Shown piece after piece: positions 1 through 8,406 of a DNA stretch of 55,385 bases. Positions within the stretch are counted from its first letter, which is position 1; each line of letters opens with the position of its first letter. Where the stretch lies: the NCBI GenBank assembly GCA_938041695.1, contig CALISI010000032.1, positions 1-55,385 on the forward strand, read 5' to 3'. The translations under genes and the position numbers were made by a program. This stretch comes from an uncultured Actinomyces sp. (GTDB taxonomy: Bacteria; Actinomycetota; Actinomycetes; Actinomycetales; Actinomycetaceae). The notes beneath the pieces were generated by a model. It worked only from the letters and a program-made list of their open reading frames with translations, was not told where the DNA came from and did not search any database.

Positions 1-757
1 AGAACATCGCGGGGATGTACAGGCCGATCATCGTGATGACGGGGAACATGGCGTTGCGCAGGGTGTGGACGAAGACAACGCGGAATTCCGACAGGCCCTT
101 CGCGCGGGCGGTGCGCACGTACTGCTCGTTGAGGTTGTCCACCATGGAGGAGCGCACGTAGCGCGCGTAGGCGGCGATCGTTCCAATCGAGAGGGCGCAC
201 ACGGGCAGAATCAAGTGATCCCACTGCTCCCACATGACCGCGAGATCCTCGCCTTGCGGCGCATCGTTGGGCAGGATGGGCCACACCTGGGAGAAGAGGA
301 CGATCAGCAGAAGGCCCGCGAAGAAGATGGGGGTCGAGTAGGCGAGCAGACACGCGATCGTGACCACGTAGTCAGGCGCTTTATTTCTTTTTACTGCCTG
401 CCACACGCCGAGGGGAATCGCGACGATGAGGGCGAGGATGGTGGACAGGAGGGACAGGAAGATGGTGCGCGGCAGGCGGGCGGCCAGCAGGTCGTTCACG
501 GACTGGTTGTGCTGGTAGGAGTATCCGAAGTCGCCGTGCGCAATTTTGTTCAGGTAGCTGACGTACTGCTCGGGGATCGGGCGATCGTATCCGTTCTCGT
601 GGTCGAAGGCCGCGAGCTGTTCTTTGGTCGCATCCTTACCGAGGGCTGCTCGGGCTGCGCCGCCCGGCTGGGATTGGAGAAGGATGAAGGTGATGATGGT
701 GACCAGGAAGACGACGATGACTGCCTGGCCGAGGCGTTTGAGGATGAATTGGATCAT
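1..757 (-). CDS. ABC transporter permease, DppB/OppB family (partial)
   Basis: Inner-membrane permease of a peptide/nickel-type ABC importer. The gene runs off the left edge, so about 252 N-terminal residues are visible. It begins MIQFILKRLGQAV with the usual DppB first membrane helix. It keeps the family stretch around PGGAARAALG, a long extracytoplasmic region, then helices and the segment YVRTARAKGLSEFRV, which matches the EAA cytoplasmic loop that docks the ATPase. The start ATG (757-755) has a GTGGAG ribosome site. It follows the lipoprotein gene by 79 bases with a strong hairpin between them. The remaining permease and ATPase genes should lie to the left. Confidence 0.9.
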   Translation of the reverse strand, partial: MIQFILKRLGQAVIVVFLVTIITFILLQSQPGGAARAALGKDATKEQLAAFDHENGYDRPIPEQYVSYLNKIAHGDFGYSYQHNQSVNDLLAARLPRTIFLSLLSTILALIVAIPLGVWQAVKRNKAPDYVVTIACLLAYSTPIFFAGLLLIVLFSQVWPILPNDAPQGEDLAVMWEQWDHLILPVCALSIGTIAAYARYVRSSMVDNLNEQYVRTARAKGLSEFRVVFVHTLRNAMFPVITMIGLYIPAMF

Positions 758-775
758 TGCGAACTCCACAGTAAG

Positions 776-815
776 GGGGCAGGCGCCCGTATGTGCGGGT
801 GCGGGCGCCTGCCCC
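776..815 (-). terminator. Intercistronic hairpin between binding protein and permease
   Basis: Perfect 14-bp inverted repeat GGGGCAGGCGCCCG (776-789) and its complement (802-815) with a 12-nt loop. It lies between the stop of the lipoprotein gene and the start of the permease gene, with no T-run. Such hairpins commonly give partial termination or protect the upstream mRNA, so that the binding protein is made in excess over the permease. That role is inferred from position. Confidence 0.65.
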
Positions 816-836
816 ATGAGGCGTCAAGGCGAAGGG

Positions 837-2633
837 CTACTTACCTTCGGTCGACCACGACCAATCCTCGGGCCAGGTGTCGCCGGTGGCGTCGATGTCG
901 CCCAGGTTGAGCGTCTTCTTCACCGCAGTGATCTGGTAGTACGGGTTGGGCATCCACAGAACGGGGAGGTCCTCCGCGAGGTAGTCGTTGTATGCCTGGA
1001 GAGCGTCGGGCTCGGAGGAGCGGGTCGACTCTTCGATCAGCTTGTCGGCCTCGGGGTTGGAGTACTGGCCGAGGTTGACGGGCGCGTCAGTGGCGAAGAG
1101 GCGCTCGCCGGAGGCATAGATCGGGAAGCCCCACGAGGTCTGGGAGCCGAAGAAGGACATGTCCCACGTACAGGGGGTCTCGTCGTCGCATGCCTGCGAG
1201 GCGCCGACCGAATCGGGAACCTCGTTCATGTCGATCTTGATGCCGACCTTGCCGAACTGGGAAATGATCTCTTCGAACATCTGGTGCGTGGAGACGAAGC
1301 CCGACTGGGAGACGAGCTTGAAGTTCAGCGCGTCGCCGGCTGCGATGCCCTCACCGCACTGGTTGTCTCCGGTGCCGGGGTTCTCGCAAGTGCTGGCACC
1401 GTCGGGGTTGATCTTCCAGCCGTGGTCCTCGAGGAGCTTCTTGGCGGCGTCCGGATCGAACTTGTAGATGCAGCCCTCGGTGGTGCCGACCTTGTCAGCC
1501 GCCATGGGGACGGGGCCACAGGTCGGGGAAGCGGTGCCGGACCAGATCTTCTCAGACAGGGTCGGCTGGTCGATGAGCTCCTGCATGGCCTGGCGGATGT
1601 ACTTCTGCTTGATGAACTTCGAGCCGGGGGCCTTGTCGTAGAAGTTCAGGGCCAGGTAGGTGATGGTGTTGCCGGGCCAGAGGAAGACCTGGTAGCCCTT
1701 GTCCTCAACGGCCTTGCGCTGGTTGTACTGAGCAGCCGGGATGTAACCGAAGTCGATGGCGCCGGAGCGCACGGAGTTGAACTCGGCGTCGTCACCTGTG
1801 AAGGCCTTGTAGATCAGCTTGTCGATCTTGGGCTTGTCCTCGCCCCAGTAGTTCTCGTTGGGAACGAGCTCGAGGCCCTGGTCGGGGGTGAAGGAGGAAA
1901 GCTTCCAGGGGCCGTTCACCGTCTGCCACAGCGGGTTGGTGGCGTAGGAGGAGAGGTTCTTGGCCTCGCCCTGCAGGTAGGAGAAGACCTTCTGGGCGCC
2001 CTCGGGGGTGCGGTCGAGGTCGGAGACAGCCTCGTCGGCGCTGGACTTGTCCCAGGCGTGCTGGGGGAGGAGGGCAACCTTGTTGATCTGGTTGTCAATG
2101 AACCAGGCCGGCGCGAACTTATCCTCGGTGGTGATGGAGAACGTGTGCTCGTCGACGATCTTCAGCTCGGCGCCGTCGGGGAAGAAGCCCTTCTTGTAGG
2201 AGGCCCACTCGTCCTTGTTGTTGGTGACGAGGTTCCACCAGAACTCAACGTCGCGGGTGGTGACGGGGGTGCCGTCGGACCACTTGGCGTCGTCGCGCAG
2301 CTTGATGGTGAAGGTCTTACCGTCTTCGGAGACCTCGGGGACCGTGCCCAGGGACTTGGGCAGGTTGATCTTGTAGGGGGTGTCGGAGGTGGACTTGTAG
2401 GCGAAGAGGGGGCGGTACATCGCCTGGATGAACTGTCCGTTTTCGCCCTGGGTGTAGCCCTTGGCGGAGACCGGGAAGATCCAGTTCGGGGTGCGCGAGG
2501 CCATCGTGACCTCGTTCTTTCCGGTTTCCGAGGTGGCCGCGCGGTTGCTGCCACCACAGGCAGACAGGCCCAGAGTGGCGACCATTGCGAGCGCCGCTCC
2601 GGTGGCGATCCACCGCTTCTTACTGAGATTCAT
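837..2633 (-). CDS. ABC transporter substrate-binding lipoprotein, SBP_bac_5 family
   Basis: Extracellular solute receptor of the peptide-type importer, 598 aa. A type II signal peptide is clear: basic MNLSKKRW, a hydrophobic stretch and lipobox LSAC with the lipidated Cys at residue 26. The mature part has the family landmarks, such as SEDGKTFTIKLRDDAKWSDG (DppA/OppA style) and the DVEFWWN stretch. Several Cys pairs in the C-terminal half may form disulfides. The length is normal for the family. The ligand cannot be read from sequence; the neighbouring M81 peptidase and amino-sugar genes suggest a peptide or sugar-peptide conjugate. It is divergent from a ROK regulator across a 248-nt region. 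Confidence 0.93.
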   Translation of the reverse strand: MNLSKKRWIATGAALAMVATLGLSACGGSNRAATSETGKNEVTMASRTPNWIFPVSAKGYTQGENGQFIQAMYRPLFAYKSTSDTPYKINLPKSLGTVPEVSEDGKTFTIKLRDDAKWSDGTPVTTRDVEFWWNLVTNNKDEWASYKKGFFPDGAELKIVDEHTFSITTEDKFAPAWFIDNQINKVALLPQHAWDKSSADEAVSDLDRTPEGAQKVFSYLQGEAKNLSSYATNPLWQTVNGPWKLSSFTPDQGLELVPNENYWGEDKPKIDKLIYKAFTGDDAEFNSVRSGAIDFGYIPAAQYNQRKAVEDKGYQVFLWPGNTITYLALNFYDKAPGSKFIKQKYIRQAMQELIDQPTLSEKIWSGTASPTCGPVPMAADKVGTTEGCIYKFDPDAAKKLLEDHGWKINPDGASTCENPGTGDNQCGEGIAAGDALNFKLVSQSGFVSTHQMFEEIISQFGKVGIKIDMNEVPDSVGASQACDDETPCTWDMSFFGSQTSWGFPIYASGERLFATDAPVNLGQYSNPEADKLIEESTRSSEPDALQAYNDYLAEDLPVLWMPNPYYQITAVKKTLNLGDIDATGDTWPEDWSWSTEGK

Positions 2634-2735
2634 GACTGCTCCAAATCAACGTTGATCGGGGGACACTGACGGGAATGGACCCTGCCAGATGGCATACATC
2701 ATATGACAGTTTGTCGGCCGATGTTGCCGCTATGA

Positions 2736-2777
2736 CCAAAATTCGGAATGTTGCGAAAAAATAACGAAGAATTTTGG
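2736..2777. promoter_or_regulatory. Inverted repeat, candidate operator
   Basis: CCAAAATTC (2736-2744) and GAATTTTGG (2769-2777) form an exact 9-bp inverted repeat whose arms are 33 bp apart, about three helical turns. It lies in the AT-rich divergent region between the ABC binding-protein gene and the ROK regulator gene. A role as a regulator binding site, perhaps for the ROK protein, is inferred. Confidence 0.4.
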
Positions 2778-2802
2778 CGAAAGAAGTGCCACACTTTCTT
2801 CG
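2778..2802. promoter_or_regulatory. Imperfect palindrome, candidate ROK operator
   Basis: CGAAAGAAGTG and CACTTTCTTCG are 11-bp arms with two mismatches around a 3-nt centre. The element is directly adjacent to the inverted repeat at 2736-2777 and just upstream of a CATAAT box near 2809. NagC/Mlc-type ROK repressors bind AT-rich palindromes of about this size, so this is a plausible autoregulatory operator; the assignment is inferred. Confidence 0.4.
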
Positions 2803-2881
2803 ACGGGGCATAATTAAGGTGTTCTCGATGATGAGCGCTGTGTACGTTGGAGTTACCGCATATCTATGTGAAGGAGGTGTC

Positions 2882-4030
2882 ATGGCCACGCATGACGTCG
2901 ATGAGACCGTCCTGACGCTGATCGGATCCGGTCAGGCGGATACGCGTCCCGCAATTGTCAAGCAAACCGGCCTTGCACCGTCAACGATTTCGGCGGCCGT
3001 CTCCCGCCTCGTTGAGGCGGGCAAAGTCGCGGAAGCGGACGAGTCTGTCTCGACCGGCGGGCGCAGGGCGCGTCGACTCGTTACTTCTGACGGAGCCGGC
3101 GCTCTTGCTCTCGTTGAACTGGGAGCACACCACGGCCTCGTCGCCCTGACGGATCCCGCGCGCGGAATAGGTGTCGCGAGCAGCCTCCTGATCGATATTG
3201 CGGCAGGCCCCCAGGCGGTGCTCGACGCCGTCGTGGAGGAGGTGGCGCGCCAGGAAGAAGCTGCCGGCGTGCGGGTCGGCGGCCTTGCCCTAGCGGTTCC
3301 CGGTCCCGTGGACGCGGATCGTTCCCGCGTCATCCGTCCCGCCCGAATGCCCGGATGGGACGGAATCAACGTCGCCGAGGCCGTGACGGAGCAAGGCGGT
3401 CTGCCCGCCCTCATCGAAAACGACGCGCGCGCGGGAGCCATCGGTGAATCCGTGTACCGGCGTCGGCTGGGAGGCGTCGCCCCCATTGACACGCTCATCT
3501 ACATCAAGGCTGGCTCCGCAATCGGTGGCGCCTACCTCGTGGAGGGCGTGCCCCAGGTAGGGCAGGGTGGACTGGCCGGGGATATCTCGCACATCCCCGT
3601 CGAGGCCGCCTCTGGTCGCCCGTGCAAGTGCGGTAACGTCGGCTGCCTCGAAACAATCGCGTCGGCCGACTCGATCCGCGCGGACCTGGCCGCCGCAGGC
3701 CTCGTCTATGAGAACAACGCACAGCTTCTCGCCGCCGCACGCGACGGCATTCCCGAAGTTGCGACGGCCATCCGCCAGGCCGGAACCCTTCTGGGCCATA
3801 GCGTCGCCCACCTCGTGTCCTTCCTGGCGCCTCAGGGAGTCATCGTCGGAGGAGCCCTCTCCGCCGTCGACGCCTTCACCGCGGGAGTGCGCGCCGCACT
3901 CCACCAATCCTGCCTCCCCTCGATCATGGAACACCTCGTGATCGAATCATCTCGATCAGGGCGCGAAGCCGCGCTCTGGGGACTCTCCACACTTACCCCC
4001 TCGAAGATCTCAAAGGAGAATCGCTCATGA
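2882..4030 (+). CDS. ROK family transcriptional regulator (NagC/XylR type)
   Basis: Sugar-sensing repressor, 382 aa. Residues 1-70 form a winged helix (PAIVKQTGLAPSTISAAVSRLVEAGKV), followed by a ROK sugar-kinase-like domain. The zinc-binding ROK signature CKCGNVGCLE is near residue 247 and an ENDAR motif near 178. The start is placed at ATG 2882 because AAGGAGGTG lies just upstream; a longer reading frame begins at 2774 but adds nothing conserved. The stop overlaps the next gene by 4 nt (ATGA), so the regulator is co-transcribed with the M81 peptidase and kinase. It probably controls its own operon and the divergent transporter. The effector is unknown, probably an amino sugar or its phosphate. 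Confidence 0.9.
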   Translation: MATHDVDETVLTLIGSGQADTRPAIVKQTGLAPSTISAAVSRLVEAGKVAEADESVSTGGRRARRLVTSDGAGALALVELGAHHGLVALTDPARGIGVASSLLIDIAAGPQAVLDAVVEEVARQEEAAGVRVGGLALAVPGPVDADRSRVIRPARMPGWDGINVAEAVTEQGGLPALIENDARAGAIGESVYRRRLGGVAPIDTLIYIKAGSAIGGAYLVEGVPQVGQGGLAGDISHIPVEAASGRPCKCGNVGCLETIASADSIRADLAAAGLVYENNAQLLAAARDGIPEVATAIRQAGTLLGHSVAHLVSFLAPQGVIVGGALSAVDAFTAGVRAALHQSCLPSIMEHLVIESSRSGREAALWGLSTLTPSKISKENRS

Positions 4031-5484
4031 CCAAGCCCCGCATTGCGGTCGCCGGAATCCACATCGAATCCTCGACGTTCACCCCCTACATCTCGACCGC
4101 CGACGACTTCATCGTCACCCGCGGCGAGGAACTGATGGACCGCTTCTACTGGCGCGACGAGGACTGGGCCACCCAGATCGAGTGGATCCCCATCCTGCAC
4201 TCGCGCGCCCTGCCCGGCGGCGTCGTCGAGCGTGGCGCCTACGACGCCTGGAAGGCTGAAATCCTCGAAGGACTCGCGGCCGCCGGTCCCCTCGACGGCC
4301 TTTTCTTCGACATCCACGGCGCAATGAGCGTCCAGGGTATGGACGATGCGGAAGGCGACCTTATCAACGCCATCCGCGGTGTCATCGGCCCGGAGCCCAT
4401 GGTTAGCGCGTCGATGGACCTGCATGGAAACGTCTCCCAGGACCTCTTCGACGGCTGCGACATCCTCACCTGCTACCGCCTCGCACCCCACGAGGACGCC
4501 CTCGAGTCGCGTCGCCGCGCCGCCTACAACCTGGGCATGCGCCTCCTGAACGGGCAGCCCAAGCCCGTCAAGGCTCTCGTGCACGTCCCTGTCCTGCTGC
4601 CGGGTGAGAAGACCTCGACCCGCATCGAGCCCGCCAAGTCCCTGTACAAGATGATCGACCCCATCGAAGCCATGGACGGCATCCTCGACGCCGCAATCTG
4701 GATCGGCTTCGCCTGGGCGGACCAGCCGCGCTGCAAGGGCGCAGTCGTCGTGACCGGCGACGATGCGGACCTCGTCAAGGAGCAGGCCGAGCGCATCGGC
4801 CAGTACTTCTGGGACGCGCACGACCGCTTCGAGTTCGTGGCCCCGGTCGCCTCCATGGAAGAGTGCCTGGCAGCCGCCGAGGAGGGACCCAAGCCCTTCT
4901 TCATCTCTGACTCCGGCGACAACCCGGGTGCCGGCGGTGCCGACGACGTGACGGTTGCGCTCGCGGCCCTGCTCGCGTGGAAGCCCGTCCAGGAAGCCAC
5001 GCTCGACGTCATTTACGCCTCGATTATCGACCCCGCCGCGGCCGCGGTCGCATGGGAGGCCGGCGTGGGTGCCGAGGTGGATCTCGAGGTCGGCGGACAC
5101 ATCGACACCCGCGAGCCCGGAACCCTGAGCGTGCACGCCACGGTCGAGGCCCTCGCCGACGACCCGATCGGCGGCCACACCGCCCTGCTACGCACGGGTG
5201 GCCTGCGCTTCATCGTCACCACGAACCGCAACCAGTACACGATGTTCTGTCAGTTTGAGCTGCTCGACGTGGACATCACGGCCGCGGACGTCGTCGTTGT
5301 CAAGATCGGTTACCTGGAGCCCGACCTGTACGAGACCCAGAAGGGTTGGCTCATGGCGCTGACCCCCGGAGGCGTCGACCAGGATCTCATCCGCCTCGGT
5401 CACCACAAGATCGACCGCCCGATGTTCCCCTTCGATCCCGACATGGAAGATCCTGATCTGCACGCACAGGTCGTTGAACCATGA
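4027..5484 (+). CDS. M81 family metallopeptidase (MlrC-like)
   Basis: Zinc-dependent hydrolase, 485 aa, of the family named after microcystinase C. The N-terminal catalytic half shows FFDIHGAM (about residue 94) and SMDLHGN (about 128), the metal-site motifs of the family. The MlrC C-terminal half begins near SDSGDNPGAGG (about 293). Length is normal and there is no signal peptide, so it acts in the cytoplasm. Overlaps with the genes on both sides (4 nt each) show tight coupling with two ROK proteins. The family's usual substrates are poorly known; here, next to a peptide-type importer and amino-sugar genes, an amide-bond cleavage in an imported sugar-peptide is a reasonable inference. Confidence 0.88.
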   Translation: MTKPRIAVAGIHIESSTFTPYISTADDFIVTRGEELMDRFYWRDEDWATQIEWIPILHSRALPGGVVERGAYDAWKAEILEGLAAAGPLDGLFFDIHGAMSVQGMDDAEGDLINAIRGVIGPEPMVSASMDLHGNVSQDLFDGCDILTCYRLAPHEDALESRRRAAYNLGMRLLNGQPKPVKALVHVPVLLPGEKTSTRIEPAKSLYKMIDPIEAMDGILDAAIWIGFAWADQPRCKGAVVVTGDDADLVKEQAERIGQYFWDAHDRFEFVAPVASMEECLAAAEEGPKPFFISDSGDNPGAGGADDVTVALAALLAWKPVQEATLDVIYASIIDPAAAAVAWEAGVGAEVDLEVGGHIDTREPGTLSVHATVEALADDPIGGHTALLRTGGLRFIVTTNRNQYTMFCQFELLDVDITAADVVVVKIGYLEPDLYETQKGWLMALTPGGVDQDLIRLGHHKIDRPMFPFDPDMEDPDLHAQVVEP

Positions 5485-6413
5485 GTGCCGTGAAGGATTC
5501 CCAGGGGCCGGTCTTCGCCGGCATCGACATCGGCGGCACATCCATCAAGTGGATGATCGTCGACGAGTCGGGCACGATTCTCACCCAGGGAAACGAGCCG
5601 ACCAGCCGCGAGGCCGTGGCCGAGCAGGTGGGACGAATTGGCGCGCGACTCGCGAGCGACTATCCGGGACTCGTCGGTTTCGGCCTGATCTGCCCCGGCC
5701 TCGTCGACGAGGAGAGCGGGACCGTCGTGTATGCGGCGAACCTGGAGCTGCGCGGCGTCCAGCTGGCCCGGGCGGTCGAAGAAGCGACGGGTGTGCCCGC
5801 CGCGCTCATGCACGACGGGCGCGCTGCTGGCCTGGCCGAGGGACTTCTCGGCGCGGGCCGGGGAGCCTCTTCCTTCCTGATGATGCCCATCGGCACCGGT
5901 ATCTCCGTGGCCCTCATGCTGGGCGAGAGCCTGTGGAGTGGTGCGACGTTCAGTGCCGGAGAGGTCGGGCACGCCCCCGTCTTCCCGGGCGGTGAGTCCT
6001 GCCGCTGCGGTTCGCGTGGGTGCCTGGAGGTCTACGCCTCTGCGAAGGGCATTGCCCGACGCTACGAGCAGGCGACCGGTGAGGATATCGGCGCGAAGGC
6101 TGTCGAGAATGGTATCGGCACCGATCCTGTGGCGACCGAGGTGTGGAACACCGCCGTGCGCGCGCTCGCACTGTCGCTGACCCACATGACCCTCACCGTC
6201 GACGTCGAACGTATCATCATCGGCGGCGGCTTGTCGCACGCCGGTGAGCACCTGCTGGCGCCGCTGCGCGAAGAGTTTGCCTCGATGCTGACATTCCGTG
6301 ACGCCCCCGAGATCGTCCGCGCTTCCCTTGGGGGAGCGGGCGGCCGTTGGGGTGCGGCGATCCTGGCCGCCCGCGTGGGCGGCTCGACGTGCTACGAAAG
6401 GTGGCAGCCGTGA
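5481..6413 (+). CDS. ROK family sugar kinase (glucokinase/N-acetylhexosamine kinase-like)
   Basis: Cytoplasmic sugar kinase, 310 aa. The phosphate-binding motif GIDIGGT is at 14-20, the catalytic Asp lies in HDGRAAGLAE near 110, and the sugar/zinc region reads GEVGHAP followed by CRCGSRGCLE near 173. All catalytic landmarks are kept and there is no DNA-binding domain, in contrast to the ROK regulator three genes upstream. Its start overlaps the M81 gene and its stop overlaps cutC, so it is translationally coupled. A hexose or N-acetylhexosamine is the likely substrate; nagB downstream points to GlcNAc or a related sugar, but sequence does not settle this. Confidence 0.87.
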   Translation: MSAVKDSQGPVFAGIDIGGTSIKWMIVDESGTILTQGNEPTSREAVAEQVGRIGARLASDYPGLVGFGLICPGLVDEESGTVVYAANLELRGVQLARAVEEATGVPAALMHDGRAAGLAEGLLGAGRGASSFLMMPIGTGISVALMLGESLWSGATFSAGEVGHAPVFPGGESCRCGSRGCLEVYASAKGIARRYEQATGEDIGAKAVENGIGTDPVATEVWNTAVRALALSLTHMTLTVDVERIIIGGGLSHAGEHLLAPLREEFASMLTFRDAPEIVRASLGGAGGRWGAAILAARVGGSTCYERWQP

Positions 6414-7090
6414 CCGTTGTTGAGATTTGCGTGGAAGATGCTGTGGGTGCGCGCCGTGCGCGCGACGGGGGAGCGGATCGCATCGAGATCTGCACCGACC
6501 TGTCGTGCGGCGGCCTGACTCCCGCTTTCGATGAGGTGGCGGCCGCCCTTGAGGTTGCGCCGGCCGGAGGTGTTCAGGTGCTCGTGCGCCCGCGCCCCGG
6601 GGACTTCATCCATTCTCGCGAGGAGGTCGACCGTATCGCCTCGGATATCGTGACCCTGGCGTCGATCGGTCGGGGAGCGCTCGTGACCCTCGGCTTCGTC
6701 GTCGGCGTTATCACGCGTGATGGGCAGATCGACGTGGATGCGGCCGCCCGCCTGCGCGACGTGGCTGAGGATGCGCCGCTGACCTTCCACCGTGGCTTCG
6801 ACCAGGTCGTGGACCAGGATCGCGGCCTCGACGTGCTGATGGAACTTGGCTACGACCGAGTGCTGACGACTGGCGGCGATCCGGCGGTCGCACAGCCGGG
6901 GGCTCTCGCCCGGCTGGTTGAGCGCGGGGGAGACGACATCATCATCCTGGTGTCGGGAGGTCTGCGCGCCCACAACGTCGCCGAGGTCGTGGCTGCCTCG
7001 GGTGCCCGCGAAGTCCACATGCGTGCACCCGGAACCTCCGGTACCGATCAGGCGGAGGTCGAGCGAATCGTCGCCGCCCTGCACGGATAG
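6410..7090 (+). CDS. cutC: CutC family protein
   Basis: TIM-barrel protein of the CutC family, 226 aa from GTG 6410, which overlaps the preceding stop. Landmarks are VEICVEDAVGARRARDGGADRIE at the N-terminus, LVRPRPGDF, the FHRGFD strand and VLTTGGDPAV. The family was named for copper tolerance in E. coli, but its chemistry is not settled. In this operon, between a sugar kinase and nagB, a role in sugar metabolism is more plausible than copper handling; that is inference. Confidence 0.88.
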   Translation: MTVVEICVEDAVGARRARDGGADRIEICTDLSCGGLTPAFDEVAAALEVAPAGGVQVLVRPRPGDFIHSREEVDRIASDIVTLASIGRGALVTLGFVVGVITRDGQIDVDAAARLRDVAEDAPLTFHRGFDQVVDQDRGLDVLMELGYDRVLTTGGDPAVAQPGALARLVERGGDDIIILVSGGLRAHNVAEVVAASGAREVHMRAPGTSGTDQAEVERIVAALHG

Positions 7091-7129
7091 CCCAGCTCAC
7101 ACGTTTTCGAGAAATCTTCATCGATTCGT

Positions 7130-7158
7130 CTGACAAATCAACGTCAGCAGTGTAAGGT
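7130..7158 (+). promoter_or_regulatory. nagB promoter
   Basis: CTGACA (7130-7135), a 17-nt spacer and TAAGGT (7153-7158) form a good -35/-10 pair. The predicted transcript begins at or next to the nagB ATG (7166), so the mRNA would be leaderless. nagB can thus be expressed apart from the ROK/M81/cutC operon. Confidence 0.6.
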
Positions 7159-7165
7159 TAAACAC

Positions 7166-7939
7166 ATGAGAATTGGAATTTTCAACGACGAAGATCAGAT
7201 CGCATCCCTCGCAGCGGACCGCATCCTCGAGGTCTACCGCGCTAAGCCGAACTTTGTGCTCGGTCTGGCCACCGGTTCCTCGCCGCTGAAGCTCTACGCT
7301 GAGCTTGTGCGCCGCTACGAGGCCGGTCAGATCTCTTTTGCCCAGGTTCGCTCCTACAACCTCGACGAGTACGTGGGTCTGCCCCGCGACCACTACGAGG
7401 GCTACGCGAACTTCATCCACCGCAACCTCGTCGACCTCGTCGACATGCCTGAGGGTGCGGCACACGGCCCCGACGGCTGGTGCGATGACCTCGAGGCCGG
7501 CGCTGCCGCCTACGACGAGGCCATTAAGGCCGACGGTGGCATCGACATCCAGGTCCTCGGCATCGGAAGCGATGGCCACATCGGCTTCAACGAGCCCGGC
7601 GGTACCCTCGCCTCGCGCACCCACGTGGGTGTCCTGACCGAGCAGACCCGCCGCGACAACGCACGCTTCTTCGATGGCGACATCGACCAGGTCCCCACGC
7701 ACTGCGTGACCCAGGGCCTGGGCACGATCATGGACTCGCGCGCGCACATCTTCATCGCCACCGGTGAGGGCAAGGCCGACGCGGTCAAGGCCATGATCGA
7801 GGGCGGCGTGACCCAGCGTTGGCCCGCATCCATCCTCCAGCACCACTCCGATGTCACCGTGCTCCTCGACGAGGCCGCCGCCTCCAAGCTCGAGCTCGCA
7901 GACTTCTACAAGGAGGTCTGGGAGAAGGAACACCTGTGA
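7166..7939 (+). CDS. nagB: Glucosamine-6-phosphate deaminase NagB
   Basis: Converts glucosamine-6-phosphate to fructose-6-phosphate and ammonia, the last step of amino-sugar catabolism. It has 257 aa, the usual length. The family motifs are present: LATGSSPLKLY near residue 35, the YNLDEYVGL active-site strand, and IGSDGHIGFNEPG near 133. The gene lies 75 nt after cutC with its own promoter. No nagA or murQ is in the window, so the deacetylation step must be encoded elsewhere or not be needed. Confidence 0.97.
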   Translation: MRIGIFNDEDQIASLAADRILEVYRAKPNFVLGLATGSSPLKLYAELVRRYEAGQISFAQVRSYNLDEYVGLPRDHYEGYANFIHRNLVDLVDMPEGAAHGPDGWCDDLEAGAAAYDEAIKADGGIDIQVLGIGSDGHIGFNEPGGTLASRTHVGVLTEQTRRDNARFFDGDIDQVPTHCVTQGLGTIMDSRAHIFIATGEGKADAVKAMIEGGVTQRWPASILQHHSDVTVLLDEAAASKLELADFYKEVWEKEHL

Positions 7940-7961
7940 GATAGGTTCCCCATCCGACCGT

Positions 7962-7991
7962 GCCCCGGCCTCGTGAATGCGAGGTCGGGGC
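7962..7991. terminator. Hairpin of the GGCCTCGT family after nagB
   Basis: GCCCCGGCCTCG, 6-nt loop, CGAGGTCGGGGC: a 12-bp stem with one G-U pair, followed by TTATT. First of eight related hairpins in the window. Position after the nagB stop fits transcription termination. Confidence 0.8.
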
Positions 7992-8060
7992 CTTATTGTG
8001 AGCGTCGCTTCTTCGCTTCGAGCGCACGCGTGCCACCCGTTGGAAGCACCCCCAGGCACG

Positions 8061-8066
8061 TACAAT
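8061..8066 (+). promoter_or_regulatory. -10 box, leaderless start of the DUF3039 gene
   Basis: TACAAT lies 7 nt before ATG 8074, placing the predicted transcript start at the start codon. It also overlaps an alternative ATG at 8065, which argues against that upstream start. Confidence 0.55.
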
Positions 8067-8073
8067 GGGCACC

Positions 8074-8406
8074 ATGCGTAATGCCCTCGACGAACCCACC
8101 GGCCCCTCCGCGCCCTCCGGTCCCTCCACCGCGTCCTCGACCGGTCTGCTGGAGCGTACCGAGACCCGCAAGGAGCGCACGGACGGGGACGGCGATCGTT
8201 TCGCCCACTTCGTGCGCAAGGACAAGGCGAACTCCTCCATGGTGACGGGCCAGCCCGTCGTCGCCCTGTGTGGCAAGGTGTGGATCCCCACCCGTGACGC
8301 CTCGCAGTACCCGGTGTGCCCCACCTGCAGGGAGCTGCGTGATTCGATGGGTAAGAACGGGCGTAACTGGCCCTTCTCGGACGGCGGAAAGGGCTCCGAC
8401 AAGTGA
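8074..8406 (+). CDS. DUF3039 domain protein
   Basis: Small actinobacterial protein of unknown function, 110 aa. After a Pro/Ser/Ala-rich start of about 30 residues it has the conserved DUF3039 region: HFVRKDKANSSMVTG, VVALCGKVW and PVCPTCRELRD, a likely small zinc-binding fold (one Cys plus a CPTC pair). The start is set at 8074 because of the TACAAT box. The stop overlaps the GTG of the helicase gene, a pairing I recall as common in actinobacteria. That suggests the two proteins work together on nucleic acid, but no function is known. Confidence 0.85.
   Translation: MRNALDEPTGPSAPSGPSTASSTGLLERTETRKERTDGDGDRFAHFVRKDKANSSMVTGQPVVALCGKVWIPTRDASQYPVCPTCRELRDSMGKNGRNWPFSDGGKGSDK

Noticed and set aside
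624..2669. 681-codon plus-strand reading frame opposite the ABC binding-protein gene
   Set aside because: Antisense shadow of a clear lipoprotein gene; the translation is rich in Val/Gly/Leu/Asp with no domain, as expected for high-GC antisense frames.
3832..5178. 448-codon minus-strand frame
   Set aside because: Shadow of the M81 peptidase gene; no ribosome site or recognisable fold.
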